DNA from: Winogradskyella eximia
GTDB lineage: Bacteria > Bacteroidota > Bacteroidia > Flavobacteriales > Flavobacteriaceae
NCBI RefSeq assembly: GCF_003386165.1
Contig: NZ_QRDV01000006.1
Span: 62,001-126,000 of the forward strand
Direction of reading: 5' to 3'
DNA: 64,000 nucleotides
The notes below the pieces were generated by a model, which saw only the letters and a program-made list of their open reading frames with translations, was not told where the DNA came from and ran no database searches. The stretch's first letter is position 1, and each line of letters opens with the position of its first letter. Shown here in pieces: positions 27,069 to 36,830 of this stretch. A program made the position numbers and the translations under genes.

Positions 27069-29153
27069 ATGAAAACAGTAAAATATATATTTAGTTTATG
27101 TCTTATAGCACTTCTAATTAATAGCTGTGTTACAGATGATGATAATACGGATTTTTTAAATTCGGCAGCTGCTCCCACTAATGTATTAGCAACATTTACA
27201 GTAACGCAAGATAATACGGGCTTAGTTACTATAACGCCAACCGCTGATGGAGCAACAGCGTTTAAAGTCTTTTACGGTGACGGTACTATAGAGGCTGCAA
27301 GTGTAGCTCAAGGCCAAAATACAACTCATATTTATGATGAGGGAACTTATAGCGTAAAAGTTGTAGCCTTTGGCTTAACAGGTTTAGAAACTGAAATCAC
27401 TCAAGAGTTGGTGGTATCGTTTAATCCGCCAGAGAATTTAATGGTGACGATTGAAAATGATGCAGCTATATCTAAACAGGTAAATGTAACAGCAACGGCA
27501 GATTACGCTATGTTTTATGAAGTTGATTTTGGAGATGGTTCAGAAGTTCTTCAAACCAATATAGGAGAAGTGACTTCATACACTTACGAAAATGCTGGCC
27601 TGTATACTATAACAGTTACTGCAATGGGAGCAGCTATAGAAACTACAACTTATACAGAAGTAGATTTTGAAGTGACAGAAATAGTGCAGCCATTAAGTTC
27701 TGCACCAACACAGCCTTCAAGATCAGATACGGATGTTATTTCAATATTCAGTGGTACTTATACAGATATCACAGGAGTTGATTTTTATCCAAATTGGGGA
27801 CAATCCACAACTTTCAACTTATTCAATTTAGGAGGAGATGAAATGTTGCAGTACACAAATTTAAATTACCAAGGCATAGATTTTTCAGGCACACCAATTG
27901 ATGCTTCGCAAATGGAGTATTTACATGTTGATGTCTGGACAGCAGATGAAAACGATGCTAAAATATCACCAATTAGTACGGGTCCAAATGAAACAGCATA
28001 TGATTTGGATTTAACAGCACAACAATGGACGTCGTTCGATATTCCTTTATCATTTTTTACGGATCAAAACCCGTTGGTAGATTTAAGTGATATTATTCAA
28101 TTTAAGTTAGATGGTAACCCAGCAGAAGGTACAATATTTGTCGATAATTTATATTTCTGGAAAGCACCTTCAGGTACTCCAACAGGAGTAGTTGGTACTT
28201 GGAAGTTGTCTTCAACTGCAGGATCATTAGGAGTAGGGCCTGCTGTAGGTGATATTGGATGGTGGAATTGCGACTCAGACTGTGTAATTGAGAGAGCATG
28301 TTATTATGATGATCAATACATTTTTAATGCTGATGGCTCATTTAGCAATGTTTTAGGTGCTGATACTTGGGTAGAAGGTTGGCAAGGTGGTGGAGATACT
28401 TGTGGGACGCCTGTAGCACCTCATGATGGTTCTGGAGCAGCAACTTTTGTATATGATGAAGGAGCAGCAACAATTACATTAAACGGTGTTGGAGCTTATT
28501 TAGGTGTTCCAAAGGCAACTAATACTGGTGAACTATCAAATCCAGCAGACGCACCATCATCGGTAACTTATAACGTTACGCTTTCAAACTTTGATACAGA
28601 AATGTCTGTATATATTGAAGCGGGTTCAGGAGTATTTTGGCAATTTAATTTTACAAAAGAGGGAGCAGCACCTGCACCACTTGCCGGATCATGGCAATTA
28701 TCCGCAGAAGCAGGTTCACTTGGAGTAGGGCCAACGCCTGGAGATATTTCTTGGTGGAATTGTGATGCAGTTTGTGTTGGAGATAGAGCATGTTATTATG
28801 ATGATCAGTATGTTTTTGGATCGGATGGTTCTTTTTCTAATGTATTAGGTTCTGAAACTTGGATAGAAGCTTGGCAAGGTGGAGGAGATGCATGTGGCGT
28901 GCCTGTTGCACCTCATGATGGTTCAGCAAATGCAACTTATGATCTCGATTTAGATGCAGGAACACTTACAATAAATGGTGTTGGAGCTTACATTGGTTTA
29001 GCAAAAGCAGTGAATACTGGTGAAATAGCTAGTCCGGCAGATGCACCAACCTCAATAGTTTATGACATTACTATTATAGATAATAATACAATTAACGTAA
29101 TGGTTGAAGCAGGAGCAGGTGTATTCTGGCAATATAAATTGGTGAAAATTTAA
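27069..29153 (+). CDS. Surface glycan-binding lipoprotein with PKD domains and duplicated C-terminal module
   Basis: A 694-residue lipoprotein (Cys20 in LINSC). Two PKD-type Ig domains lie at about 35-120 and 121-207 (VFYGDG, VDFGDG). A jelly-roll, CBM-like domain covers about 210-367 (FVDNLYFWK). Two tandem modules of about 155 residues (374-530 and 538-694) share GSLGVGP, WWNCD, ACYYDDQY, GWQGG or AWQGG, and VAPHDGS. Its place after susCD is that of SusE/F-like surface glycan-binding proteins. The duplicated module is related to the central domain of the next protein. Glucan specificity is inferred from the locus. Confidence 0.85.
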   Translation: MKTVKYIFSLCLIALLINSCVTDDDNTDFLNSAAAPTNVLATFTVTQDNTGLVTITPTADGATAFKVFYGDGTIEAASVAQGQNTTHIYDEGTYSVKVVAFGLTGLETEITQELVVSFNPPENLMVTIENDAAISKQVNVTATADYAMFYEVDFGDGSEVLQTNIGEVTSYTYENAGLYTITVTAMGAAIETTTYTEVDFEVTEIVQPLSSAPTQPSRSDTDVISIFSGTYTDITGVDFYPNWGQSTTFNLFNLGGDEMLQYTNLNYQGIDFSGTPIDASQMEYLHVDVWTADENDAKISPISTGPNETAYDLDLTAQQWTSFDIPLSFFTDQNPLVDLSDIIQFKLDGNPAEGTIFVDNLYFWKAPSGTPTGVVGTWKLSSTAGSLGVGPAVGDIGWWNCDSDCVIERACYYDDQYIFNADGSFSNVLGADTWVEGWQGGGDTCGTPVAPHDGSGAATFVYDEGAATITLNGVGAYLGVPKATNTGELSNPADAPSSVTYNVTLSNFDTEMSVYIEAGSGVFWQFNFTKEGAAPAPLAGSWQLSAEAGSLGVGPTPGDISWWNCDAVCVGDRACYYDDQYVFGSDGSFSNVLGSETWIEAWQGGGDACGVPVAPHDGSANATYDLDLDAGTLTINGVGAYIGLAKAVNTGEIASPADAPTSIVYDITIIDNNTINVMVEAGAGVFWQYKLVKI
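28188..29150 (+). repeat. Tandem duplicated module coding sequence in the glycan-binding protein
   Basis: Copy A (28188-28658) and copy B (28680-29150) are the same length and highly similar in protein, with near-identical segments around WWNCD, CYYDDQY and VAPHDGS. Each has four conserved cysteines (for example C401, C405, C411 and C445 in copy A) that could form two disulfides. The linker is proline/alanine-rich. Confidence 0.8.
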
Positions 29154-29164
29154 AAAAGAAAAAG

Positions 29165-30829
29165 ATGAAAAACATGAGAAATTTAAAATATACAATGTTT
29201 CTTTTACTTTCACTTACTTTAATAGTGAGCTGTGAAGAAGATAACTACGAATTTGGTGATATAGTTACACCAACAAACATAACTATAACAGCAGAGATTG
29301 TAGGGCAAGATGCAGATAATCCTTATGGTGATGGAAGTGGATTCGTGAATTTTGTTTCAACTGCAGATAACGAAATAAGCTATAGATTCGACTTTGGAGA
29401 TGAAAAAAGTGATATAGCACCTAGTGGTGAAATTACTCATCGATATACTGATGTAGGAGTAAATTCATATACCGTAGTCGTTAATGCCATTGGAACAGGT
29501 GGAATAATGACCAGTACATTATTAGAAATTGAAGTTTATAGTTCGTTTACAGATCCAGAAGCAGAAAGTTTCTTAAGTGGTACCAATGTAGGCGACAGCA
29601 AAACTTGGTATTGGGCAGCTAATGTTCCTTTACATGTAGGTTTAGGACCTGTAGATGAAGATTATGGGAATGGTGAATTTGCTTATGAGGCTTGGTGGAA
29701 TGCTATTCAGCCATTTGATGAAGAAAAATCATGTATGTATAGTGATAAGTTTGTATTTACAAAAACAGAAAATGGAATAACTTTTGAGCAAACAGAAGGA
29801 CCTGCATTTGTACCAGGGACTTATGCAGATATTCTTGGTGTAGCCGGTGATACTTGTCAAGATGAAAGTGTAATTCCAAGCATGTATGGTGTTAAAAATG
29901 TATCTTTCTTCCCGTCATCATCAATGGCAGCGTTAGAAGGAACTTATGCAGAACAACCATACAGACAAACGAGTTTTGAGATTTCTGATGGTGGTTTTAT
30001 GGGCTGGTACGCAGGATCTGTTGAATATGATATTATTTCAATAAGTGATACAGAATTACATGTTAGATTTATTCAAGAAGGAGGTGGTTATGCTTGGTAT
30101 GCTAAATATCAAACTCAAGACCCATTTGATGTAGATGCCTTTCCAACCTTAGCTTGGTCAGATGAATTTGATATAAATGGCGCACCAGACGCAGCAAACT
30201 GGACCTACGATTTAGGTGCAGGTGGCTGGGGAAATGGTGAAGCTCAAACCTATACTGATGCTGCAGATAATGTAATAGTAGAAGATGGTTTTCTTAAAAT
30301 AACAGCGAAAGCCGATGGTAGTGGATATACTTCTGCTAGATTAAAAACTCAAGGCTTACAAGAATTTACATACGGTAGAGTAGAAGTGAGAGCAAAATTA
30401 CCTGCAGCTCAAGGGACTTGGCCTGCTATTTGGATGTTAGGTGCAAACTTCCCTGATGTTGGATGGCCAGCTTGTGGTGAAATTGATGTAATGGAACAAA
30501 CAGGTAGTAATAAAGACGATATTTTAGGAACTTGCCATTGGTTTGATGCAGGAACAAATAACAACGCTAGTTATGGTGAAATTACAACTATAACTGGTGC
30601 AACATCAGAATTCCATGTGTATTCATTAGAATGGACAGAAGAATCAGTGAGAATATTTGTAGATGGCACAGCATATTACACATTGGCAAACAACTCAGAT
30701 TTACCTTTTTATGATAAAGACTTCTTTGTGATTTTGAATATTGCAATGGGAGGTACCTTAGGAGGGACAATTGATCCTGGGTTTACAGAAGATTCAATGG
30801 AAATTGACTATGTAAGAGTATACCAATAA
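29165..30829 (+). CDS. GH16 endo-beta-1,3-glucanase (laminarinase) lipoprotein with PKD domain
   Basis: A 554-residue lipoprotein (Cys23 in LIVSC). A PKD domain covers about 35-125 (YRFDFGDE). A central module (about 135-310) carries WWN, CMYSDKFVF and DTC, as in the preceding protein. The GH16 domain (about 320-554) has catalytic GEIDVMEQ: nucleophile Glu439, Asp441 and acid/base Glu444. WPAIWMLG and GRVEVRAKLP are typical of laminarinases. It should cut beta-1,3-glucan at the cell surface. It is followed by a terminator hairpin, so the first transcript may end here. Confidence 0.93.
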   Translation: MKNMRNLKYTMFLLLSLTLIVSCEEDNYEFGDIVTPTNITITAEIVGQDADNPYGDGSGFVNFVSTADNEISYRFDFGDEKSDIAPSGEITHRYTDVGVNSYTVVVNAIGTGGIMTSTLLEIEVYSSFTDPEAESFLSGTNVGDSKTWYWAANVPLHVGLGPVDEDYGNGEFAYEAWWNAIQPFDEEKSCMYSDKFVFTKTENGITFEQTEGPAFVPGTYADILGVAGDTCQDESVIPSMYGVKNVSFFPSSSMAALEGTYAEQPYRQTSFEISDGGFMGWYAGSVEYDIISISDTELHVRFIQEGGGYAWYAKYQTQDPFDVDAFPTLAWSDEFDINGAPDAANWTYDLGAGGWGNGEAQTYTDAADNVIVEDGFLKITAKADGSGYTSARLKTQGLQEFTYGRVEVRAKLPAAQGTWPAIWMLGANFPDVGWPACGEIDVMEQTGSNKDDILGTCHWFDAGTNNNASYGEITTITGATSEFHVYSLEWTEESVRIFVDGTAYYTLANNSDLPFYDKDFFVILNIAMGGTLGGTIDPGFTEDSMEIDYVRVYQ

Positions 30830-30860
30830 AAATTATAAATATTTGATTTAGTTATTTTTT

Positions 30861-30887
30861 AAGGTCGAGCTATTAGTTCGACCTTTT
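30861..30887 (+). terminator. Hairpin terminator after the GH16 gene
   Basis: An 8-bp perfect stem AAGGTCGA / TCGACCTT with a 9-nt loop is followed by TT then A-rich sequence, 32 bp after the GH16 stop. It may end or attenuate the susCD transcript before the phosphorylase operon. Confidence 0.65.
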
Positions 30888-30941
30888 AAAAATTTTATTA
30901 AAGGCCAATTAGATTGGATATAAAAACAAAAGAATTCATTT

Positions 30942-30960
30942 TGTAAAGCGCTAAGCTTTA
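30942..30960 (+). promoter_or_regulatory. Imperfect palindrome upstream of the phosphorylase operon (possible LacI-type site or hairpin)
   Basis: TGTAAAGCGCTAAGCTTTA contains the perfect palindrome AGCGCT with central CG, as in LacI-family operators. It also contains a TAAAGC / GCTTTA stem (30944-30949, 30955-30960) followed by a T-run, which could be a weak terminator. It lies 39 bp upstream of the phosphorylase ATG, and a LacI regulator is encoded at the end of the locus. The octamer TAAAGCGC recurs at 40706-40713. Confidence 0.35.
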
Positions 30961-30998
30961 TTTTTTAGAAATTTATTATTAGAAATAGTACGACACCA

Positions 30999-33900
30999 AT
31001 GACAAAGAATCCCATTTATATAGGAAATAAAAAAGCTTCAAATGACCAGTTAGATGTCAAAGGAGAACTTGTATCACTTTATAATGAAGACTATTATAAA
31101 ATCTCAAATAGTGATAAAATGAGACCATTTTTTATGAGTCTTGTTAGTAATTCTAACCATTGGTTATTTATATCTAGTAATGGAGCGTTAACTGCAGGTA
31201 GAAAAAATGCAAATAATGCATTGTTTCCTTATTATACAGATGATAAAATCACTGAATCATTAGAAACAACTGGTAGTAAAACGATTATTCAGGTTCATAA
31301 AAACGGCAAGACGTTTTTATGGGAGCCGTTTTCTAATCGCTATCAAGGAGTTTATGCGACTAAACGAAACCTTTACAAAAACAGTTACGGTAATAAAGTT
31401 GTTTTTGAAGAAATCAACGAAGACTTAGGTCTTACTTATCGATACCAATGGAACTCTAGTGACCAATTTGGTTTTGTGAGAAAAGCTGATATTATTAATG
31501 ATACAAATGAAAAAGTTGATGTTACTATTTTAGATGGTATTCAAAATATTCTACCATATGGTTTGGCTTCAGATTTTCAAAATGCAACAAGTAACTTAAT
31601 TGATGCGTATAAAAAGTGTGAATTAGAATCAGATTCTGGAATAGGAATATTTGCTTTGAGTGCCATAATTGTAGATAAAGCTGAGCCAAGTGAAGCTTTA
31701 AAAGCAAATACGGTATGGTCTTCAGGATTAGATAATCCTACGCATTTAATTTCATCTTTACAGTTAGATGCTTTCAGAAATGGTAAAACGATTACTGAAG
31801 AAAAAGATATCCGAGCAGAAAAAGGGGCTTACTTTATTGTTAAGGATTTAAGCTTAGAACCAAATGGAGAGCGCAGTTGGATGTTTGTGGCAGAAGTCAA
31901 CCAAACAATAAGTGAAATTAATAATATTTCAGAAAAAATTAAAGGGAACACTAACCTCGAAGAGCTTGTACAGAAAGATATAGATGCTGGTACTAAAAAT
32001 CTTCTAGAATTAGTTGGTGCTTCAGACGGAATTCAGCTTGGTGATGATAAATTAAGAAACACAAGACATTTTGCAAATACACTTTTCAATATTATGAGAG
32101 GTGGCATCTTTGATGACGATTATAAAATTGAAAAAGAAGATTTTGTAAAGTACATATCTAAGGCCAATAAAAAGGTGTCAAAGAGTAAAGAAGAAATTTT
32201 AAATAGTTTACCTAAAATCTTCAATGTAGATTATATTAAAGATCTTGCTGATCAAGATGATGACAGCAATTTTAAAAGACTATGCTACGAATATTTACCA
32301 TTAAAATTTAGTAGAAGACATGGAGATCCAAGTAGACCTTGGAACAAATTTTCTATTAATACACGCAGTGAAATAGATGGTTCTAAAATTTTAGATTACG
32401 AAGGTAACTGGAGAGATATTTTCCAAAACTGGGAAACACTAGCGCATTCTTATCCTGCCTTTATGGAAGGGATGATTCATAAGTTTTTTAATGCAACTAC
32501 TTTTGAAGGTTACAATCCTTACAGAGTAACAAAAGATGGATTTGACTGGGAAGCCATTGAGCCAGATGATCCATGGTCTTATATTGGTTATTGGGGAGAT
32601 CATCAAATTATCTACCTATTAAAGTTTTTAGAGTTTATAGAGAAGCATTATCCTGCTAAATTAGCAGGTAGTTTTACTCAAGATGTGTTTGTATATGCTA
32701 ACGTACCATATAAAATTAAAAGCTATCAAGACACTTTAAAAAATCCTAAGGATACTATAGATTTTGACCATGCTTTAGATGAAAAAATTAACACAGTAAA
32801 AGAAAGATTAGGTGCAGATGGTGCTTTATTGAGAGATGAAAACTATTTCATTCATAAGGTCAACTTAATAGAAAAATTATTAGCAACCGTTTTAGCCAAA
32901 GTATCTAATTTTATTCCAGAAGGCGGAATTTGGTTAAACACACAACGACCAGAATGGAATGATGCCAATAACGCATTAGTTGGTAATGGTGTGTCTATGG
33001 TAACTTTATATTACCTAAGACGATTTATTAATTTCTTTGAAGGGATTGTGCAAGATTCTTCAGAGAAGGAATATAATCTTTCAGTGGAATTAAAAGCGTT
33101 TTTTGATGGTGTAGTGTCAACATTAAATGACAATGTAAAAGTCTTATCAGGAAAAGTATCCGACAAAGAAAGAAAGACCATTTTAGATGGATTGGGTACG
33201 GCTGGTAGCGATTATAGATTAAAAATTTATGAAACAGGATTTTCTAGTGATAAAGAATCTATTTCAAAAGAAGGGTTATTAGAATTCTTCACGGTATTAA
33301 AGCAGTATTTAGATCATACAATTAAAGCGAACAAAAGAGCAGATAATTTATATCATGCTTATAACTTAATGACGGTAGAAAATGATACAGAAGTATCCAT
33401 TTCATACTTACCAGAAATGTTAGAAGGTCAGGTTGCTGTTTTAAGTTCAGGTTATTTAAAGCCAAAAGAAGCTTTAAGTTTACTAGATGCTTTAAAAGCT
33501 AGTGCACTTTTTAGAGACGACCAATACAGCTATATTTTATATCCAAATAAGCAATTATCACGCTTTGTAGATAAAAATAATATCCCATCTGCATCTGTTG
33601 AAAAATCAAAGTTATTAAAGCAATTGATTGCTGATAATAATACTCAAATTATAGAGAAAGATGTTTTAGGAGCATATCATTTTAACGGTAATTTTAATAA
33701 TGCAGACAGCTTAAAAACGGCTCTTAGCCAATTGCCAGAAGGGAAATATGATGACTTAATTGCATCTGATAAAACGTTATTATTAGACATTTTTGAAGAG
33801 ATGTTTGACCATAAATCTTTCACAGGTCGTTCAGGTACATTCTACGGTTACGAAGGTTTAGGGTCTATTTATTGGCATATGGTGTCTAAGTTATTATTAG

Positions 33901-34460
33901 CAACTCAAGAAAACTGTTTATTGGCAGTAGCAAATAATGAAAGCGAAGAAACTATAGGTAGATTATTAGAGCATTATTACGAAATTAATGAAGGCATTGG
34001 TGCCCATAAGTCACCAGAATTATATGGTGCTTTTCCAACAGATCCATATTCTCATACACCAGGTGGAAAAGGGGCGCAGCAACCAGGTATGACTGGTCAG
34101 GTTAAAGAAGATGTATTATGTCGTTTTGGAGAATTAGGTGTTTTTGTAGAGGACGGAAAACTGTTTTTTAATCCAAGATTGTTAAGAACTGAAGAGTTTT
34201 TAAGCGAAGCAAAAACATTCAAATACACAGCTATCGATAAGGAGTTGAAAACAATTTCACTAGAAAAAGGGTCACTTTGTTTTACATATTGCCAAGTTCC
34301 TGTTATCTATAAATTGGAAGACAATAATAGAGTTGAAGTGATTTATAACGATGGTTCAACTTCTAAGTTTGATGATTTAAAACTTGATGAAACTACAAGC
34401 GATAAAATTTTCAATCGTACTGGTGAAGTAAATCAAATTATTGTATCTGTAAAAAAGTAG
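30999..34460 (+). CDS. Cytoplasmic beta-1,3-oligoglucan phosphorylase (GH149-like)
   Basis: A 1153-residue protein without signal peptide. Its size and pattern fit the GH94-related phosphorylases: an N-terminal beta-sandwich, then an alpha/alpha barrel with DYEGNWRDIFQNWE, GYWGDHQIIYLLKFLEF and TQRPEWNDANNAL. Within this group GH149 enzymes are about this long and act on beta-1,3-gluco-oligosaccharides, and bacterial members occur beside GH16 and GH17 genes; that is family knowledge. The reaction would be phosphorolysis to glucose-1-phosphate plus a shorter oligosaccharide. GH161 is the main alternative. It opens the second PUL transcript, 16 bp before the GH17 lipoprotein gene. Confidence 0.78.
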   Translation: MTKNPIYIGNKKASNDQLDVKGELVSLYNEDYYKISNSDKMRPFFMSLVSNSNHWLFISSNGALTAGRKNANNALFPYYTDDKITESLETTGSKTIIQVHKNGKTFLWEPFSNRYQGVYATKRNLYKNSYGNKVVFEEINEDLGLTYRYQWNSSDQFGFVRKADIINDTNEKVDVTILDGIQNILPYGLASDFQNATSNLIDAYKKCELESDSGIGIFALSAIIVDKAEPSEALKANTVWSSGLDNPTHLISSLQLDAFRNGKTITEEKDIRAEKGAYFIVKDLSLEPNGERSWMFVAEVNQTISEINNISEKIKGNTNLEELVQKDIDAGTKNLLELVGASDGIQLGDDKLRNTRHFANTLFNIMRGGIFDDDYKIEKEDFVKYISKANKKVSKSKEEILNSLPKIFNVDYIKDLADQDDDSNFKRLCYEYLPLKFSRRHGDPSRPWNKFSINTRSEIDGSKILDYEGNWRDIFQNWETLAHSYPAFMEGMIHKFFNATTFEGYNPYRVTKDGFDWEAIEPDDPWSYIGYWGDHQIIYLLKFLEFIEKHYPAKLAGSFTQDVFVYANVPYKIKSYQDTLKNPKDTIDFDHALDEKINTVKERLGADGALLRDENYFIHKVNLIEKLLATVLAKVSNFIPEGGIWLNTQRPEWNDANNALVGNGVSMVTLYYLRRFINFFEGIVQDSSEKEYNLSVELKAFFDGVVSTLNDNVKVLSGKVSDKERKTILDGLGTAGSDYRLKIYETGFSSDKESISKEGLLEFFTVLKQYLDHTIKANKRADNLYHAYNLMTVENDTEVSISYLPEMLEGQVAVLSSGYLKPKEALSLLDALKASALFRDDQYSYILYPNKQLSRFVDKNNIPSASVEKSKLLKQLIADNNTQIIEKDVLGAYHFNGNFNNADSLKTALSQLPEGKYDDLIASDKTLLLDIFEEMFDHKSFTGRSGTFYGYEGLGSIYWHMVSKLLLATQENCLLAVANNESEETIGRLLEHYYEINEGIGAHKSPELYGAFPTDPYSHTPGGKGAQQPGMTGQVKEDVLCRFGELGVFVEDGKLFFNPRLLRTEEFLSEAKTFKYTAIDKELKTISLEKGSLCFTYCQVPVIYKLEDNNRVEVIYNDGSTSKFDDLKLDETTSDKIFNRTGEVNQIIVSVKK

Positions 34461-34475
34461 TTAAAAACACTAAGC

Positions 34476-35765
34476 ATGAATAAGAGTTTAAAATTATCGG
34501 TTTTTGTTTTTGTAATACTTTTTATGTTTTCATGTAATGATGCAAAAAAAGAGAGTAAGGAAGAACCGGTTAAAGAAGAACAAGTTGTGAATGCAAAAGA
34601 GATATTAGGAAATCCAGATTATTTAGCGATTTCTTACGGTGGTTATAGACAAAAGGATAGAAATATTCAACCAACAATTCCAGAGCTTAAGGAAGATATG
34701 AAAATCTTAAGCGCAATGGGTGTAAAAGTGCTGAGAACCTATAATGTGCACTTTGACCAAGCGGCAAATCTTTTAAAAGCAATAGATGAATTAAAAGTTG
34801 AAGATTCTGAATTTGAGATGTATGTAATGCTCGGTATTTGGATTGATTGTAAAAGCGCATTCAATTGGGAAAACGGAGAACCAGACCATAATCAAGAAAG
34901 TGAACGAAATCCGGTTGAAGTTAAAACCGCAGTTGCATTAGCAAAACAATATCCAGACATCGTTAAAATTCTTGCCGTAGGAAATGAGGCAATGGTAAGA
35001 TGGGCAACATCTTATTATGTACAACCATGGATAGTTTTAAAATGGGTGAATCATCTTCAAGAGTTAAAACAAAAAGGAGAGTTACCTCAAGATTTATGGA
35101 TTACTAGCTCAGACGATTATGTGTCTTGGGGAGGTGGCGATGCAAGTTATCATACAGAAGATTTAGAGAAGTTAGCGAATGCTGTAGATTATGTTTCTAT
35201 GCATACGTATGCTTATCACAATTCACATTATAATCCAGAATTCTGGAAAGTTCCTGAAAGTGAAGAAAGCTTAACTGATAAAGAAAAAATTGATGCAGCC
35301 ATGGTGCGTGCATTAGATTTTACCAAAATGCAATATGATTCAGTTTCAAATTACATGAAAAGTATTGGTGTTGATAAACCTATTCACATTGGTGAGACTG
35401 GTTGGGCATCAATTTCTGGAGGTCATTATGGTAAAAATGGCTCTAGAGCTACAGACGAATATAAACAAGGATTGTATTATAAACATATTCGTAATTGGAC
35501 GAACGAAAAAAATATCTCAGTTTTTTATTTTGAAGCGTTTGATGAACAATGGAAAGACGCAGAGCATGAACTAGGTTCCGAAAATCATTTTGGTTTAATT
35601 AACTTAAAAAGTGAAGCCAAATATCCATTATGGAATTTAGTAGATGATGGCACATTTAATGGTTTAACCAGAGATGGAAAACCAATTACTAAAACTTATA
35701 ATGGGAATTTAGAAGAATTAATGAAAGATGTATTAGTGCCAAACACAGATTATCCAAGAGATTAA
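34476..35765 (+). CDS. GH17 beta-1,3-glucanase-like lipoprotein
   Basis: A 429-residue lipoprotein (Cys20 in LFMFSC) followed by an acidic, lysine-rich linker (about 21-40) and a TIM barrel. Catalytic candidates are the acid/base Glu171 in AVGNEAM and the nucleophile Glu307 in HIGETGWAS, the classical GH17 pair. GH17 enzymes hydrolyse or transglycosylate beta-1,3-glucan; marine flavobacterial members cut laminarin oligosaccharides. The short distances to its neighbours (16 bp and 3 bp) indicate one operon. It probably works at the outer membrane or in the periplasm. Confidence 0.87.
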   Translation: MNKSLKLSVFVFVILFMFSCNDAKKESKEEPVKEEQVVNAKEILGNPDYLAISYGGYRQKDRNIQPTIPELKEDMKILSAMGVKVLRTYNVHFDQAANLLKAIDELKVEDSEFEMYVMLGIWIDCKSAFNWENGEPDHNQESERNPVEVKTAVALAKQYPDIVKILAVGNEAMVRWATSYYVQPWIVLKWVNHLQELKQKGELPQDLWITSSDDYVSWGGGDASYHTEDLEKLANAVDYVSMHTYAYHNSHYNPEFWKVPESEESLTDKEKIDAAMVRALDFTKMQYDSVSNYMKSIGVDKPIHIGETGWASISGGHYGKNGSRATDEYKQGLYYKHIRNWTNEKNISVFYFEAFDEQWKDAEHELGSENHFGLINLKSEAKYPLWNLVDDGTFNGLTRDGKPITKTYNGNLEELMKDVLVPNTDYPRD

Positions 35766-35767
35766 TA

Positions 35768-36823
35768 ATGAGAAAAATAGTAGTCATAGCCATAAGTTTT
35801 ATTGTTTTTTTATCGTGTAAAAATGAATCTGAAAAAGCTACTGCTTCAGTTAATCCTGAAGTACAAGTAAGTGATGTTGTATCTGTTTCTGGGAGACAAT
35901 TAATGGTAAATGATGAATCTTATTTAATTAAAGGTATCTGCTATCATCCAGTTCCAAAAGGAGCGTCTACTAAAAGAGATTTTGGGACTTTGATACAAGA
36001 TTTAAAACTCATGGTCGAGGCCGGAATTAATACCATTAGAGTGTATTCGCCAATTGAAGAAGAACAAGTTTTAGATGAGATAAATAAAGCAGGCTTAAAA
36101 GTAATTATTGGCTTTGGTTACAATCAAGGTGGTAAAAATGATATTGTTTCAGGTTCATTTGTTGATTATGTCAATAAATACAAAAACCATAATGCTATTT
36201 TAATGTGGGAATTAGGTAACGAATATAACTATCATCCAGAATGGTTTGATGGTGATATAAAAAACTGGTACACTGCAATGAATGATGCTGCAGCATTAAT
36301 TCATAAAGACGACCCTGCTCACCCTGTCACTACAGCACATGGCGATTTGCCAAAAGAATTAGCGCGTTCTATGAGTCCGAATATTGATGTTTGGGGAATG
36401 AACGTGTACCGTTCAGTTAGACCAGAAACTATTTTTAAAGAGTGGAAAGAAGTCAGTGATAAACCAATGTATTTATCAGAAACGGGAGCTGACAGCTACA
36501 TGCAAATTGCTAAAGATGGCTATGCACAAGGTGTAAATGAATTAGCGCAAGCGGATGCTACAGATATTATTTTAAAGGCAACTTTTAAAGGTCAAGATAT
36601 TTGTTCTGGAGTCACGTTATTTCAATTTACAGATGGTTGGTGGAAAGCCGGAAACAATAACGTCCAAGATACAGGTGGAACTGCACCAAATAGTACAGGT
36701 GTCCCTTTTGATGGTAGCCCAAATGAAGAGTTTTGGGGTATTGTAGATATTGATAGAAATAAGAAAAAAGTATATGATGTTGTTAAAGACATTTATACTA
36801 ATGTAAATAAAACAACTAATTAA
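35768..36823 (+). CDS. Clan GH-A TIM-barrel glycosidase lipoprotein (GH2/GH5-like, family uncertain)
   Basis: A 351-residue lipoprotein (Cys17 in FLSC) holding a bare TIM barrel with no sandwich domains. The acid/base candidate is Glu152 in WELGNEYNYH and the nucleophile is Glu238 in YLSETGADS; this N-E ... E geometry is that of clan GH-A. Early motifs (IKGICYHPVPKG, INTIRVYSP) resemble the catalytic domain of GH2 and also fungal GH72 glucanosyltransferases. The exact family cannot be set by eye. Context suggests action on beta-glucan or its branches. It sits between GH17 and GH30 genes with gaps of 2 and 7 bp. Confidence 0.75.
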   Translation: MRKIVVIAISFIVFLSCKNESEKATASVNPEVQVSDVVSVSGRQLMVNDESYLIKGICYHPVPKGASTKRDFGTLIQDLKLMVEAGINTIRVYSPIEEEQVLDEINKAGLKVIIGFGYNQGGKNDIVSGSFVDYVNKYKNHNAILMWELGNEYNYHPEWFDGDIKNWYTAMNDAAALIHKDDPAHPVTTAHGDLPKELARSMSPNIDVWGMNVYRSVRPETIFKEWKEVSDKPMYLSETGADSYMQIAKDGYAQGVNELAQADATDIILKATFKGQDICSGVTLFQFTDGWWKAGNNNVQDTGGTAPNSTGVPFDGSPNEEFWGIVDIDRNKKKVYDVVKDIYTNVNKTTN

Positions 36824-36830
36824 AAAACAC

